NCBI RefSeq assembly: GCF_030315745.1
Contig: NZ_JASXSH010000002.1
Location: 124,001-188,000 of the forward strand
Length of the DNA: 64,000 nt
Direction: 5' to 3'
From: Gordonia heveisoli
GTDB lineage: Bacteria > Actinomycetota > Actinomycetes > Mycobacteriales > Mycobacteriaceae
Shown one piece after another: positions 28,152 through 37,543 of the stretch (the first letter of the stretch is position 1; each line of letters opens with the position of its first letter). Below the pieces are notes generated by a model. The model ran no database searches. It saw only the letters and a list, made by a program, of their open reading frames with translations, and was not told the origin of the DNA. Made by a program: the position numbers and the translations under genes.

Positions 28152-28919
28152 CTACGGCGCCAGGATGTAGCTCATTCCGCGAATGTCTTTGGTGACGCCG
28201 TCGTACCAGGTCCCGGTTCCGCGACCGTCGTGGTTCATGTCGCGATAGTGGATGTAGAGACCGTCACCGCGACGCTCCACCGACTTCACCCAGGCGACGT
28301 GACCGTAAGTGCGGTCGACACCGTGTACGCCCGGGGCGAAGACGACGATGCTGCGCGGCTGGGCATCGAGGACCACCGTCCATCCGTTGGCCCGCGCCGA
28401 GTCAGCCCAGTCCTTGGCATTGCCGCGGATCGCCGGATAGTAGCCGGTCGCCTGACGCCACAGTTCCATTGCTCCCCAGGTGCACTGCCCGCGCATACCG
28501 GTGTTGGCTCCCGACTTCGCGCCGACCTTACGACCGGAAGTCGCAGGCGGCGGTGTCGGTGCGCCACCGCATTTCGGGGTGACCGGGTTGTTGGTGCCGG
28601 TGTAGAGACCGGCGTCGGTAACCCAACCGCCACCGTCGACGGTGTACCAGATGGTGGTCGTCCCATATTTGCCGGTGACCGCCTGACCGTTGGTCCAGCA
28701 GTTGATGCCGACCTGGACGTTGGCCGGAAGTTGGCGCAGCAGTTGGCCGGACGCACTCGGCGCCGAACGTACGTTCAGCACTTGAAGAGTCTTGGCCGAC
28801 TTGATTCCGGCGTCCGCCTGATCGGCGAAAGCTGTTGTCATCCCGCCGATCGCGGCTGCCACCGCGATCGCCGACACGACCCGATGAAGACGTCGCCGGG
28901 GGCGACAAGTTTCTGACAT
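28152..28919 (-). CDS. secreted SH3b-CHAP domain protein, putative peptidoglycan hydrolase
   Basis: 255 residues. A signal peptide with an arginine-rich n-region (RPRRRLHR, near 6-13) ends near residue 35. An SH3b-like domain (near 39-106; LNVRSAPSASGQLL) is followed by a Pro-rich linker and a CHAP domain with the catalytic Cys146 in GQCTWGA and His207 in YGHVAWV. CHAP enzymes are amidases or endopeptidases of peptidoglycan. ATG 28919 was chosen for AGGAG upstream; two more in-frame ATGs lie in 15-bp repeats before it. Confidence 0.88.
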   Translation of the reverse strand: MSETCRPRRRLHRVVSAIAVAAAIGGMTTAFADQADAGIKSAKTLQVLNVRSAPSASGQLLRQLPANVQVGINCWTNGQAVTGKYGTTTIWYTVDGGGWVTDAGLYTGTNNPVTPKCGGAPTPPPATSGRKVGAKSGANTGMRGQCTWGAMELWRQATGYYPAIRGNAKDWADSARANGWTVVLDAQPRSIVVFAPGVHGVDRTYGHVAWVKSVERRGDGLYIHYRDMNHDGRGTGTWYDGVTKDIRGMSYILAP

Positions 28920-28949
28920 GCAATCTCCTGACATGCAATCAACTGACAT
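28913..28949. repeat. 15-bp repeat duplicating the CHAP gene start
   Basis: Units CTGACATGCAATCTC (28913-28927) and CTGACATGCAATCAA (28928-28942) are followed by CTGACAT. On the minus strand each unit supplies an ATG in the same frame, so the gene has three possible starts five codons apart. Only the last has AGGAG before it. Confidence 0.85.
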
Positions 28950-29052
28950 TGGGGGTAATCGCATGGAACGCTATCGATTTCGCGGATTGCTCAACAGTCG
29001 CCCGATCGGACCAAATCTCATCGCGACTCGGACGAAGGCGCCGACCATCGGA

Positions 29053-29528
29053 GTCCATTTCATGCGGAACCTGCACGGCGCGGTCTCGGCGAAACAGGCC
29101 CCGGTGGTCACCGCCGCGGTTAAGACCAGCTTCGCTCACACCGAGCCCGCCGAGGTCGCCGCGCAGTGGGATCAGGTCGCTGACACCCTGGAATCGTCGT
29201 TCCCGAAGTGGCGGCGATGATGGCCGAAGCCAAACCCGATGTGCTCGCGTTCACCGCGTTCCCGAAAGCGCACTGGCAGAAGATCTGGTCGAACAATCCC
29301 ATCGAACGGTTGAACAAGGAGATCAAACGCCGCGCCGATGTCGTGGAGATCTTCCCCAACCCCGCCGCGTTCCTGCGGTTGGCGACCGCAGTCGTCATCG
29401 AGGCCCATGACGAGTGGCAAGTCACCCGCCGCTACCTCTCCGACATCAGCATGGCCGAACTCAAGAAGGTCATCGCCACCAAACACCACGCCACCGAACC
29501 AGTCGACTCACCACGCCAAATCGCCTAG
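29053..29528 (+). pseudogene. IS256-family (mutator-type) transposase, truncated and frameshifted
   Basis: Only the C-terminal third of a mutator-type transposase remains. It starts abruptly at VHFMRNLHGAVSAKQAP, continues to LESSFPK, then one missing base near 29205 shifts the frame; reading resumes with [15 protein letters not shown] and runs through [16 protein letters not shown] to TAG 29528. The conserved NPIERLNKE segment is diagnostic. With neither the N-terminal DNA-binding part nor an intact frame, it cannot encode an active transposase. Confidence 0.9.
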
Positions 29529-29608
29529 CATCTAACACGGCTCGTTGATCACAACGCGTGGCTCACGCCGGATCCGAAGTCCACCACCCCACGGGACACT
29601 GTCCGAGT
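29053..29608 (+). mobile_element. remnant of an IS256-type insertion sequence
   Basis: The transposase fragment plus about 80 bases after it. The stretch near 29580-29608 (TCCACCACCCCACGGGACAC) resembles the terminal inverted repeats of this IS class, so it is probably the surviving right end; the left end is gone. It marks the border between the conserved secreted-protein genes and the AT-richer island to its right. Boundaries are estimates. Confidence 0.6.
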
Positions 29609-29681
29609 GCCGCCGTCCTCGGGTCGCGCGCCATCTCGCGGAGCACAGCTACGTATGCCGGCGGCAGGTTCGCTTCCCCGG

Positions 29682-30479
29682 TCACTCCGCAACCTCAACC
29701 GAAAACGACCCGTCCTGAATACGACGTAGCACTCGTACGTCCGTCAGCTCATCCCGCAGTTTCGGATGACGACGATAAAAGTCGAGCAACGCAAGCGTCA
29801 TCGGAGCACCCAAACCGGACTCATCGACGCGGAACTCCGCCGTCTTGAAGGTGGAGCCCACGGACATCCATGCACCGCCGCGGCGGTCTCCTTTCATCGG
29901 AACAGCCTTGCACCTGACGACATCGCGCCATGAATACTCAGCCCGCTTTTCCGGTACAACGAACCCTTCAGGAGTCACCACTATAAGAGGGCGATCGTGC
30001 AATCCAATCCTGATCGCACGATATAGACAACCCACTCCGACCACCATAAACGCGCTTAAGTATATCTTGTCCATTGGACTATGGAGAACATAATAATCGA
30101 TCCGACCGTTGAAGAATCCAATCGCGAAAACCGCGGCCCCCGCTGCCAGTAATGAGTTGGATAGAATATCCAACCGGGTCACTCTCAAATCTCGATATAT
30201 CACCAGGGCCTTGGCAACTATCCTCACCCTTGTCGCATCGCTCACCCAGCGATCGGCCAGAGTCGATCGTGACCACATAACTATCTCCGGAACGAAACCA
30301 AGGGTCGCCAACAGCGCCGAAACAGCCTCCCATTCCATGCCATGAGCAGCAGCAACCAAAACTAATCCTAGAAACCCCAGAGCTAAGAATCCATAGATTC
30401 CGGTCCCGCTTATACTGCCACGAGAATAGCTCTGCCACGCCAGCGGAACGTCATGAACACAACCCGCAGATTCGCTCAC
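29682..30479 (-). CDS. membrane protein with C-terminal PH-like domain, unknown function
   Basis: 265 residues. About four hydrophobic segments fall near residues 27-46, 49-68, 106-123 and 137-158. A cytoplasmic domain then begins LIVVTPEGFVVPEKRAEYSW, a pattern like bacterial PH domains (compare the small PH protein at 34.9 kb). The tail ends IQDGSFSVEVAE. The DNA is clearly AT-richer than the surroundings, and codon use differs, suggesting recent acquisition. The GTG at 30479 lies 16 bases past the stop of a broken small gene. I cannot name a function. Confidence 0.65.
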   Translation of the reverse strand: MSESAGCVHDVPLAWQSYSRGSISGTGIYGFLALGFLGLVLVAAAHGMEWEAVSALLATLGFVPEIVMWSRSTLADRWVSDATRVRIVAKALVIYRDLRVTRLDILSNSLLAAGAAVFAIGFFNGRIDYYVLHSPMDKIYLSAFMVVGVGCLYRAIRIGLHDRPLIVVTPEGFVVPEKRAEYSWRDVVRCKAVPMKGDRRGGAWMSVGSTFKTAEFRVDESGLGAPMTLALLDFYRRHPKLRDELTDVRVLRRIQDGSFSVEVAE

Positions 30480-30495
30480 TGAACTCGATCACCGA

Positions 30496-30860
30496 TCATT
30501 TGCAGGCCACCTCTCCGACAGCCCTTCCAATCAATCCGGTTAGGTAACCCACGCCAGCGCTGACAGCAAATGCGGTGGCTGGCCGCAACTCCGGAGCCGC
30601 CACCATCGGCGCGACCTCGCCCGCGAGTGCGGCCCCACCCTGGTACCCCGCAACACGTTTGCCGTGACCGTTGCCATCGCGTCACCGTTCTTTGACTCAA
30701 TGATCACGATCGGAGACTTCCCATCACGCAAGAGTTCTGTACGACCACTTTCATCGGATAGAGCTTTCCTGTTGGCATAAAGCTTCCCCGCGTATTGCAG
30801 AATTCAGTGTTCTCGCCTATTGGCGATATCGCGCAGAATTCCGCCATCAACTGTGACCAT
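30496..30860 (-). pseudogene. broken small gene upstream of the PH-like membrane protein
   Basis: A ribosome-site-like GGGGGG precedes ATG 30860, reading MVTVDGGILRDIANRREH, then TGA (30806-30804). The same frame continues as ILQYAGKLYANRKALSDESG and RTELLRDGKSPIVIIESKNGD, and a second frame then carries GYQGGAALAGEVAPM...GYLTGLIGRAVGEVACK to TGA 30498-30496. Both halves look protein-like, with a hydrophobic Gly/Ala-rich end. One stop and one frameshift separate them, so I call it a decayed gene; alternatively only a short C-terminal peptide is made. No family recognised. Confidence 0.4.
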
Positions 30861-30979
30861 AGCCCCCCTTTTTTCGTAGTCACAGTATCAGCCACCTCAC
30901 GCAAACAGGCCAACACCACCATCCCGACGGCCACCGCGTTCCGCAGGCACAGAGGTGCCGACCGCAAGACACCCAACAA

Positions 30980-31017
30980 CAACGGGCCCGCACCTCGAAT
31001 GAGGTGCGGACCCGTTG
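30980..31017 (-). terminator. terminator of the ilvBNC operon
   Basis: A 17-bp stem with one G-T pair, 30980-30996 with 31001-31017 around GAAT, lies 17 bases past the ilvC stop. The minus-strand continuation is TGTTGTTGG. Confidence 0.8.
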
Positions 31018-31033
31018 TGGAATAGCCTGAGAC

Positions 31034-32095
<1,062 letters not shown>

Positions 32096-32131
32096 TCAAG
32101 GGAACTGTGAAATTGTGAAAACTGGTGGACG

Positions 32132-32635
32132 TCAGCGGTGCGCCGACATGCTCTTCGGTCCGCGGCCGAGAGCAACCGCGCCGGACTGCGCGATCTCCCG
32201 AATACCGTACGGGTCGAGCATCCGCAGCAATGCCTCGAGCTTCTCCGAGGTGCCGGTGGCCTCGATCGTGACCGATTCCGGTGACACGTCGATCACCTTG
32301 GCGCGGAACAGGTTCACCACCTCGATCACCTCCGTGCGCACCGTCGCATCGGCACGCACCTTGATCATCATCAGTTCGCGCGACACCGACCCGGCCGGGT
32401 CCTGCTCGACGATCTTGATGACGTTGATCAGCTTGTTGAGCTGCTTGGTGACCTGCTCGAGCGGGAAATCGTCGACGGTGACCATGATGGTCATCCGCGA
32501 GATCCCCTTGAGTTCGGTCTGCCCGACGGCCAGCGACGAGATGTTGAAGCCGCGCCGCGAGAACAGCGCCGCGACGCGCGCCAGCACGCCGGGACGGTCT
32601 TCGACCAGCACGCTGAGGGTGTGGGTGGTGCTCAC
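32132..32635 (-). CDS. ilvN: acetolactate synthase regulatory subunit
   Basis: 167 residues. An N-terminal ACT domain ([20 protein letters not shown], residues ~4-80) binds valine, and a second domain (residues ~85-160) contacts the catalytic subunit. GTG 32635 overlaps the ilvB stop as GTGA, which keeps subunit amounts matched by coupled translation. The frame is open upstream, but that part is inside ilvB. Confidence 0.96.
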   Translation of the reverse strand: MSTTHTLSVLVEDRPGVLARVAALFSRRGFNISSLAVGQTELKGISRMTIMVTVDDFPLEQVTKQLNKLINVIKIVEQDPAGSVSRELMMIKVRADATVRTEVIEVVNLFRAKVIDVSPESVTIEATGTSEKLEALLRMLDPYGIREIAQSGAVALGRGPKSMSAHR

Positions 32636-34569
32636 TGCTCGTCCTTCTGGTTCGAGGCCGGTGCGGCCGCGTCGGGCTTTTCCATCGTCTCGTGGATGTC
32701 CACCGGGTCCGACGCCGCCTCGTCGTCGTCGAACAGCGGGCGGATGCCACGCGCCGCCATGATCTCGTCGTTGCCGGTGCCTGCGGCGACCATCGGCCAC
32801 ACCTGGGCGTCCTTACCGACGATGAAATCGATGACGACCGGGCGGTCGTTGATGGCGCGCGCCTGGGCGATCACGTCATCGACATCGGCTTCCTTCTCGA
32901 CGCGAAAAGCCGCACAGCCCAAGGCTTCCGCGAGCTTGACGAAGTCCGGGATCATCCGCGAATGGGTCGCGAGGTCGGTGTTGGAGTAGCGCTCCTCATA
33001 GAAGAGGGTCTGCCACTGCCGAACCATACCCAGGTTGCCGTTGTTGATCAGGGCGACCTTGATCGGAATCCCCTCGATCGCACAGGTGGCCAGTTCCTGA
33101 TTGGTCATCTGGAAGCAGCCGTCGCCGTCGATGGCCCAGACCTCGGCATCGGGGTTGGCCATCTTGGCGCCCATGGCGGCGGGCACCGCATATCCCATCG
33201 TGCCCAGACCACCGGAGTTGAGCCAGCTGCGCGGCTTCTCGTAGGAGATGAATTGCGCGGCCCACATCTGGTGCTGGCCGACACCGGCGCAGTACACGGC
33301 GTCGGGTCCGGCGAGCCTGCCGATCTGGGAGATCACGAACTCCGGCGACATCGAGCCGTCGGTCTGCCGGTCGTAGCTGAGCGGATAGGTGCGCCGGATG
33401 TCGTCCAGATAGGCCCACCACTCGGAGATGTCGGGCTTGTCGCCGCTGGTGGCCAGCTCGTCGCGCAGGGTCTCGATGAGCTCACCGATGACCGCCTTGC
33501 AGTCGCCGACGATGGGCACGTCGACCGGCCGGTTCTTGCCGATCTCAGCCGGATCGATGTCGGCGTGGATGACCTTGGCGCCGGGCGCGAAGGAATCCAG
33601 CTGACCGGTGACACGGTCGTCGAAGCGGGCGCCGAGCGTGATCAGCAGATCACTCTTCTGCAGTGCGGCGACGGCCGCAACCGTGCCGTGCATGCCGGGC
33701 ATGCCGCAGTGCAGCTGATGGCTGTCGGGGAACGCACCGCGCGCCATCAGGGTGGTGACCACCGGGATGCCGGTCAGTTCGGCGAGCTCCAGCAGCTCCG
33801 GAGCCGCGTTCGCCTTGATGACACCGCCACCGACATAGAGGACCGGCGCCTTGGCGGCGTTGATCATCCGTGCCGCCTCGCGCACCTGCTTGCCGTGCGG
33901 CTTGGTGACCGGACGGTAGCCGGGCAGGTCGATCTGCGGCGGCCAGGAGAAGGTGGTCTGGCTCTGCAGGATGTCCTTGGGGATATCGACCAGGACAGCG
34001 CCAGGACGACCGCTCTCGGCGATGTGGAACGCCTCGGCGATGACCTTCGGGATCTCCAGCGGATTGCTCACCAGGAAGTTGTGCTTGGTGATCGGCATGG
34101 TGATACCGGAGATGTCGGCCTCCTGGAAGGCGTCGGTACCGATCAGCGCACGGCCGACCTGTCCGGTGATCGCGACCACCGGCACCGAATCCATCTGCGC
34201 GTCGGCCAGCGGCGTGACGAGGTTCGTCGCACCCGGACCGGAGGTGGCCATCATCACGCCGGCACGGCCCGCGACCTGTGCGTAACCGGTGGCGGCGTGA
34301 CCGGCGCCCTGCTCGTGGCGGACCAGGACGTGCCGAACCTTCTGCGAGTCGAGAAGCGGGTCGTACACCGGGAGGACCGCGCCGCCGGGAATGCCGAAGA
34401 CGACCTCGACGCCGAGCTCCTCGAGTGAACGCACCACCGACTGTGCGCCGCTGACCCGCTCGGGGGCGACGGTGCGCTGGGCTACCGCGCGGAGGTTGCC
34501 CGCCGCGGGTGACTCCTGCAGGAGGCCGGCATCTCGGCCGGCGTCGGTGCGTGCTGTTGGTGCGCTCAC
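32632..34569 (-). CDS. ilvB: acetolactate synthase catalytic subunit
   Basis: 645 residues. Thiamine-diphosphate enzyme joining two pyruvates, or pyruvate and 2-oxobutyrate. Catalytic Glu86 is in [10 protein letters not shown]; the ThDP/Mg motif [14 protein letters not shown] runs to NN near residues 480-508; the central FAD-binding region has [13 protein letters not shown] 34569 follows GAGGATCGTGCA; the open frame upstream is the leader region. The first ~35 residues are low-complexity, as in mycobacterial IlvB1. Controlled by the attenuator described below. Confidence 0.96.
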   Translation of the reverse strand: MSAPTARTDAGRDAGLLQESPAAGNLRAVAQRTVAPERVSGAQSVVRSLEELGVEVVFGIPGGAVLPVYDPLLDSQKVRHVLVRHEQGAGHAATGYAQVAGRAGVMMATSGPGATNLVTPLADAQMDSVPVVAITGQVGRALIGTDAFQEADISGITMPITKHNFLVSNPLEIPKVIAEAFHIAESGRPGAVLVDIPKDILQSQTTFSWPPQIDLPGYRPVTKPHGKQVREAARMINAAKAPVLYVGGGVIKANAAPELLELAELTGIPVVTTLMARGAFPDSHQLHCGMPGMHGTVAAVAALQKSDLLITLGARFDDRVTGQLDSFAPGAKVIHADIDPAEIGKNRPVDVPIVGDCKAVIGELIETLRDELATSGDKPDISEWWAYLDDIRRTYPLSYDRQTDGSMSPEFVISQIGRLAGPDAVYCAGVGQHQMWAAQFISYEKPRSWLNSGGLGTMGYAVPAAMGAKMANPDAEVWAIDGDGCFQMTNQELATCAIEGIPIKVALINNGNLGMVRQWQTLFYEERYSNTDLATHSRMIPDFVKLAEALGCAAFRVEKEADVDDVIAQARAINDRPVVIDFIVGKDAQVWPMVAAGTGNDEIMAARGIRPLFDDDEAASDPVDIHETMEKPDAAAPASNQKDEQ

Positions 34570-34653
34570 TGCACGATCCTCATCTTGTGTGTCGTATTGA
34601 TCTTGTGGATGTCCGGAACGGACTGCGATGACGTATTGCCCGGGTGCTGACAA

Positions 34654-34687
34654 GAAAAAACCCCCGACAGCTGAAGCTGTTCGAGGG
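34654..34687 (-). terminator. attenuator terminator of ilvBNC
   Basis: On the minus strand CCCTCGAACAGC-TTCA-GCTGTCGGGGG folds with one bulged A and one G-U pair and is followed by six Ts. It lies 40 bases past the leader-peptide stop and 85 bases before ilvB. GGCGCGTC inside the leader can pair with GACGCGCC just before the terminator, giving a possible alternative fold. Confidence 0.85.
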
Positions 34688-34726
34688 TGGCGCGTCGATT
34701 GCCGGTAGGGGTCGATGTGTGACCGG

Positions 34727-34771
34727 TCAGGCGACGACGCGCCAGCCGAGTACTACGATCCCGTTCTGCAT
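34727..34771 (-). CDS. ilvBNC leader peptide (14 residues)
   Basis: ATG 34771 to TGA 34727 encodes [14 protein letters not shown]. Six of fourteen residues are Ile, Val or Leu, the products of the pathway it precedes. Streptomyces ilvB leaders have a similar core (ILVLGKRV) and the Corynebacterium ilvBNC leader is also branched-chain rich. Ribosome stalling on these codons would prevent the downstream terminator from forming. The start lies only ten bases after the predicted -10 box, so it may be nearly leaderless. Confidence 0.8.
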   Translation of the reverse strand: MQNGIVVLGWRVVA

Positions 34772-34780
34772 CACGCATTC

Positions 34781-34810
34781 ACGGTATGACCGCGTGCACT
34801 TGCGAGTCAA
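34781..34810 (-). promoter_or_regulatory. promoter of the ilv leader and ilvBNC
   Basis: On the minus strand TTGACT (34810-34805) and TACCGT (34786-34781) are 18 bases apart, a good -35/-10 pair, placed directly before the leader peptide. Together with the leader and terminator it accounts for the 345-base gap between ilvB and the divergent PH-protein gene. Confidence 0.65.
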
Positions 34811-34914
34811 ACTACGGTCACCCCCGTCCCACATCGTGAGAACACACAGGTATTCACGCCGGTGTCGGCGGGCGACCACCTGCACAGTCCCCGACCACAC
34901 ATTGGCACAATGGG

Positions 34915-35379
34915 GTGGTGCCGAGTAATTCCTCCGACCGCCCGTCCCCCGATCGCCGGTCCCCCGACGCCGAACCGACCGGACCCGAGTTGCCTGTCGA
35001 GTTCCGGATCAACCGTGTCGCGTACTTCACCGTGCCGATGGCGTTGATCGTGGCGGTCATCCTGGCCGGCACCTCCCTGGTCTGGCTGGGCTGGACGCTG
35101 GCACTCCCCGTTCTTCTCGGTTTCTGGATTCACCGCCTGCGCACCATCGTCACCGCCGACGGCCTGCGCGCAGTGGGCACCTTCGGCACCCGCGACATCG
35201 CCTGGACGAACCTGTCGGGTCTGCAGTTCCCCCGCTGGAGCGCGGTGCGCGCGGTCACCGAGGACGGTCGACGGGTCCGGCTGCCCGCGGTCGGGTTCAG
35301 CGATCTTCCGCGACTGTCGCAGGCCAGCGGCGGCCGCATCCCCGATCCGTTCGCCGCGGCCGCCGACGCCGACAAGTGA
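34915..35379 (+). CDS. small membrane PH-domain protein (CFP6-like)
   Basis: 154 residues. A Ser/Pro-rich start is followed by two membrane segments (near 35-72; VAYFTVPMALIVAVILAG and LALPVLLGFWI), then a PH-like domain reading RLRTIVTADGLRAVGTFG and ending LPRLSQASGGRIPDPF. It closely follows the pattern of Mycobacterium tuberculosis Rv3004 (CFP6), which also sits divergent to ilvB1. Function unknown. Start GTG 34915 or 34918 lies a few bases after CACAAT, so the mRNA may be leaderless. Confidence 0.8.
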   Translation: MVPSNSSDRPSPDRRSPDAEPTGPELPVEFRINRVAYFTVPMALIVAVILAGTSLVWLGWTLALPVLLGFWIHRLRTIVTADGLRAVGTFGTRDIAWTNLSGLQFPRWSAVRAVTEDGRRVRLPAVGFSDLPRLSQASGGRIPDPFAAAADADK

Positions 35380-35546
35380 CCAAGCCCGCAATCCCCTTTG
35401 TTCCCGCAGGTCACCGCGGAGTAGCCTGAAACGTGCAGGCTGCGATCCAGCCGCACCCGTACGCGGGCACGAAACAAACAGCCCCCGATGCCGCGTTATC
35501 ACGGGTGCAACGACACGATGCCCAGCAGATCGAGGAAAGTTCTCCC

Positions 35547-37391
35547 ATGCCACCGTTGAGATCACGCACCACGACCGTCGGACGCGAGGCCGCAGGCGCC
35601 CGCTCGCTCTGGCGCGCCGCCGGACTCACCGACGACGACTTCGGCAAGCCGATCGTCGCCATCGCGAACTCGTACACCCAGTTCGTGCCCGGCCATGTGC
35701 ATCTCAAGGATGTCGGTGAGATCGTCGCCGACGCCGTGCGCGCCGCAGGCGGCGTGCCCCGCGAATTCCACACGATCGCCGTCGACGACGGCATCGCGAT
35801 GGGTCACGGCGGCATGCTGTACTCGCTCCCCAGCCGCGAGATCATCGCCGACTCGGTCGAGTACATGGTCAACGCACACACCGCAGACGCGCTCGTCTGT
35901 ATCTCCAACTGCGACAAGATCACTCCCGGCATGCTCAATGCCGCGATGCGGCTCAACATCCCGACCGTCTTCGTCTCGGGCGGACCGATGGAGGCCGGTA
36001 AGGCGGTCGTCGTCGGCGACGTCGCGCACCCGTCGTCCGACCTCATCACCACCATCTCGGCGTCGGCCAACAGCGCCGTCGACGAGGCCGGACTGTCCGA
36101 GGTCGAGCGGTCGGCCTGTCCGACCTGCGGTTCCTGCTCGGGCATGTTCACCGCCAACTCGATGAACTGCCTCACTGAGGCACTCGGTCTGGCCCTGCCC
36201 GGCAACGGTTCCACCCTGGCCACCCACGAGGCCCGCCACGGACTGTTCGAGCGCGCAGGCAAGGTCGTCGTCGACGCCGCCATCAAGTGGTACCGCGACG
36301 ACGACGCATCGGTGCTGCCGCGCAACGTCGCCTCCGCCACCGCATTTCGCAACGCGATGGCCCTCGACGTCGCGATGGGCGGCTCGACCAATACGGTCCT
36401 GCACATCCTCGCCGCCGCGCAGGAAGGCGAGGTCGAAGGCTTCGATCTGTCGGTCATCGACGAGATCTCCCGCGGCGTGCCGTGCCTGTCGAAGGTGTCC
36501 CCGAACTCGGACTACCACATGGAGGATGTCCACCGGGCCGGCGGCATCCCGGCCATCCTCGGCGAGCTGCGGCGCGCGGGTCTGATCGACGACACCACCA
36601 CGACCGTCCACTCCCCGACCCTGGCGGCATTCCTCGACGATTGGGATATCCGCGGCGGCAAGGCGATCGACGAGGCCGTCGAACTGTTCCACGCCGCCCC
36701 GGGCGGCGTGCGCACCACGACCCCCTTCTCCACCGCCAACCGGTGGAGTTCGCTGGACACCGACGCCGAGGGCGGCTGCATTCGCGACCTCGCCCATGCC
36801 TACACCGTCGAGGGCGGCCTGTGCGTGCTGCGCGGCAACCTCGCCGTCGACGGCGCGGTGCTCAAGACCGCGGGCATCGACGAAGACCTGTGGCATTTCG
36901 AGGGTCCGGCGCGCGTCGTGGAAAGCCAGGAAGAGGCCGTCCAGGTCATCCTGTCCAAGACCATCCAGGCCGGCGAGGTGCTCGTGGTCCGCTACGAAGG
37001 TCCGGCCGGTGGCCCCGGCATGCAGGAGATGCTGCATCCGACCGCCTTCATGAAGGGCACCGGCATGGGCAAGAAATGCGGGCTCATCACCGACGGCCGG
37101 TTCTCGGGCGGATCGTCGGGGCTGTCGGTCGGCCACATCTCGCCGGAGGCGGCGGCCGGCGGTGTCATCGGCCTCATCGAGGACGGTGACCCGATCGTCA
37201 TCGACGTCAAGACCCGGACCCTGGCCGTGCTCGTCGACGATGAGGTGCTCGCGGAACGTCGCGCCAAGATGGAGGCCTCCGAGCGTCCGTGGCAGCCCGT
37301 CGATCGTCAGCGCACCGTCACCACGGCGCTGCGCGCGTACGCGAAGCTGGCCACCTCGGCCGATCGCGGCGCGGTCCGCCAGGTCGACTGA
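35547..37391 (+). CDS. ilvD: dihydroxy-acid dehydratase
   Basis: 614 residues. It dehydrates dihydroxy acids to the 2-oxo acids of valine and isoleucine. The Fe-S cysteines are visible in CISNCDK (near 118) and CPTCGSC (near 191-197). [13 protein letters not shown] and [16 protein letters not shown] are typical. ATG 35547 follows GAGGAAAG; the frame is open upstream without a ribosome site. It stands alone, 167 bases after the PH gene, and is followed by a terminator. In M. tuberculosis ilvD lies elsewhere, so its placement here differs. Confidence 0.96.
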   Translation: MPPLRSRTTTVGREAAGARSLWRAAGLTDDDFGKPIVAIANSYTQFVPGHVHLKDVGEIVADAVRAAGGVPREFHTIAVDDGIAMGHGGMLYSLPSREIIADSVEYMVNAHTADALVCISNCDKITPGMLNAAMRLNIPTVFVSGGPMEAGKAVVVGDVAHPSSDLITTISASANSAVDEAGLSEVERSACPTCGSCSGMFTANSMNCLTEALGLALPGNGSTLATHEARHGLFERAGKVVVDAAIKWYRDDDASVLPRNVASATAFRNAMALDVAMGGSTNTVLHILAAAQEGEVEGFDLSVIDEISRGVPCLSKVSPNSDYHMEDVHRAGGIPAILGELRRAGLIDDTTTTVHSPTLAAFLDDWDIRGGKAIDEAVELFHAAPGGVRTTTPFSTANRWSSLDTDAEGGCIRDLAHAYTVEGGLCVLRGNLAVDGAVLKTAGIDEDLWHFEGPARVVESQEEAVQVILSKTIQAGEVLVVRYEGPAGGPGMQEMLHPTAFMKGTGMGKKCGLITDGRFSGGSSGLSVGHISPEAAAGGVIGLIEDGDPIVIDVKTRTLAVLVDDEVLAERRAKMEASERPWQPVDRQRTVTTALRAYAKLATSADRGAVRQVD

Positions 37392-37436
37392 TCCCGGTTT
37401 GACTCGATTCGGATCCACACACGAGTGCCGCCCGTC

Positions 37437-37466
37437 GATGTGACGGGCGGCTCCCGTTTTCTGGTT
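37437..37466 (+). terminator. terminator after ilvD
   Basis: GCCGCCCGTC (37437-37446) pairs perfectly with GACGGGCGGC (37452-37461), followed by TCCCGTTTTC. Confidence 0.75.
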
Positions 37467-37543
37467 CTTCCTGATTCAGTGAGGCGCCGTCGCGCATCCG
37501 ATACGCGCGGGGCGGCATTCAGTCCGAAGATGCCGGATCGCGC

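Noticed and set aside
30704-30982. 92-codon minus-strand frame
   Set aside because: It begins inside the ilvC terminator hairpin and overlaps, in another frame, the more convincing small gene that has a ribosome site at 30860.
34570-34914. T-box riboswitch upstream of ilvB
   Set aside because: No tRNA-specifier stem or T-box consensus is visible, while a leader peptide, terminator and promoter explain the region.
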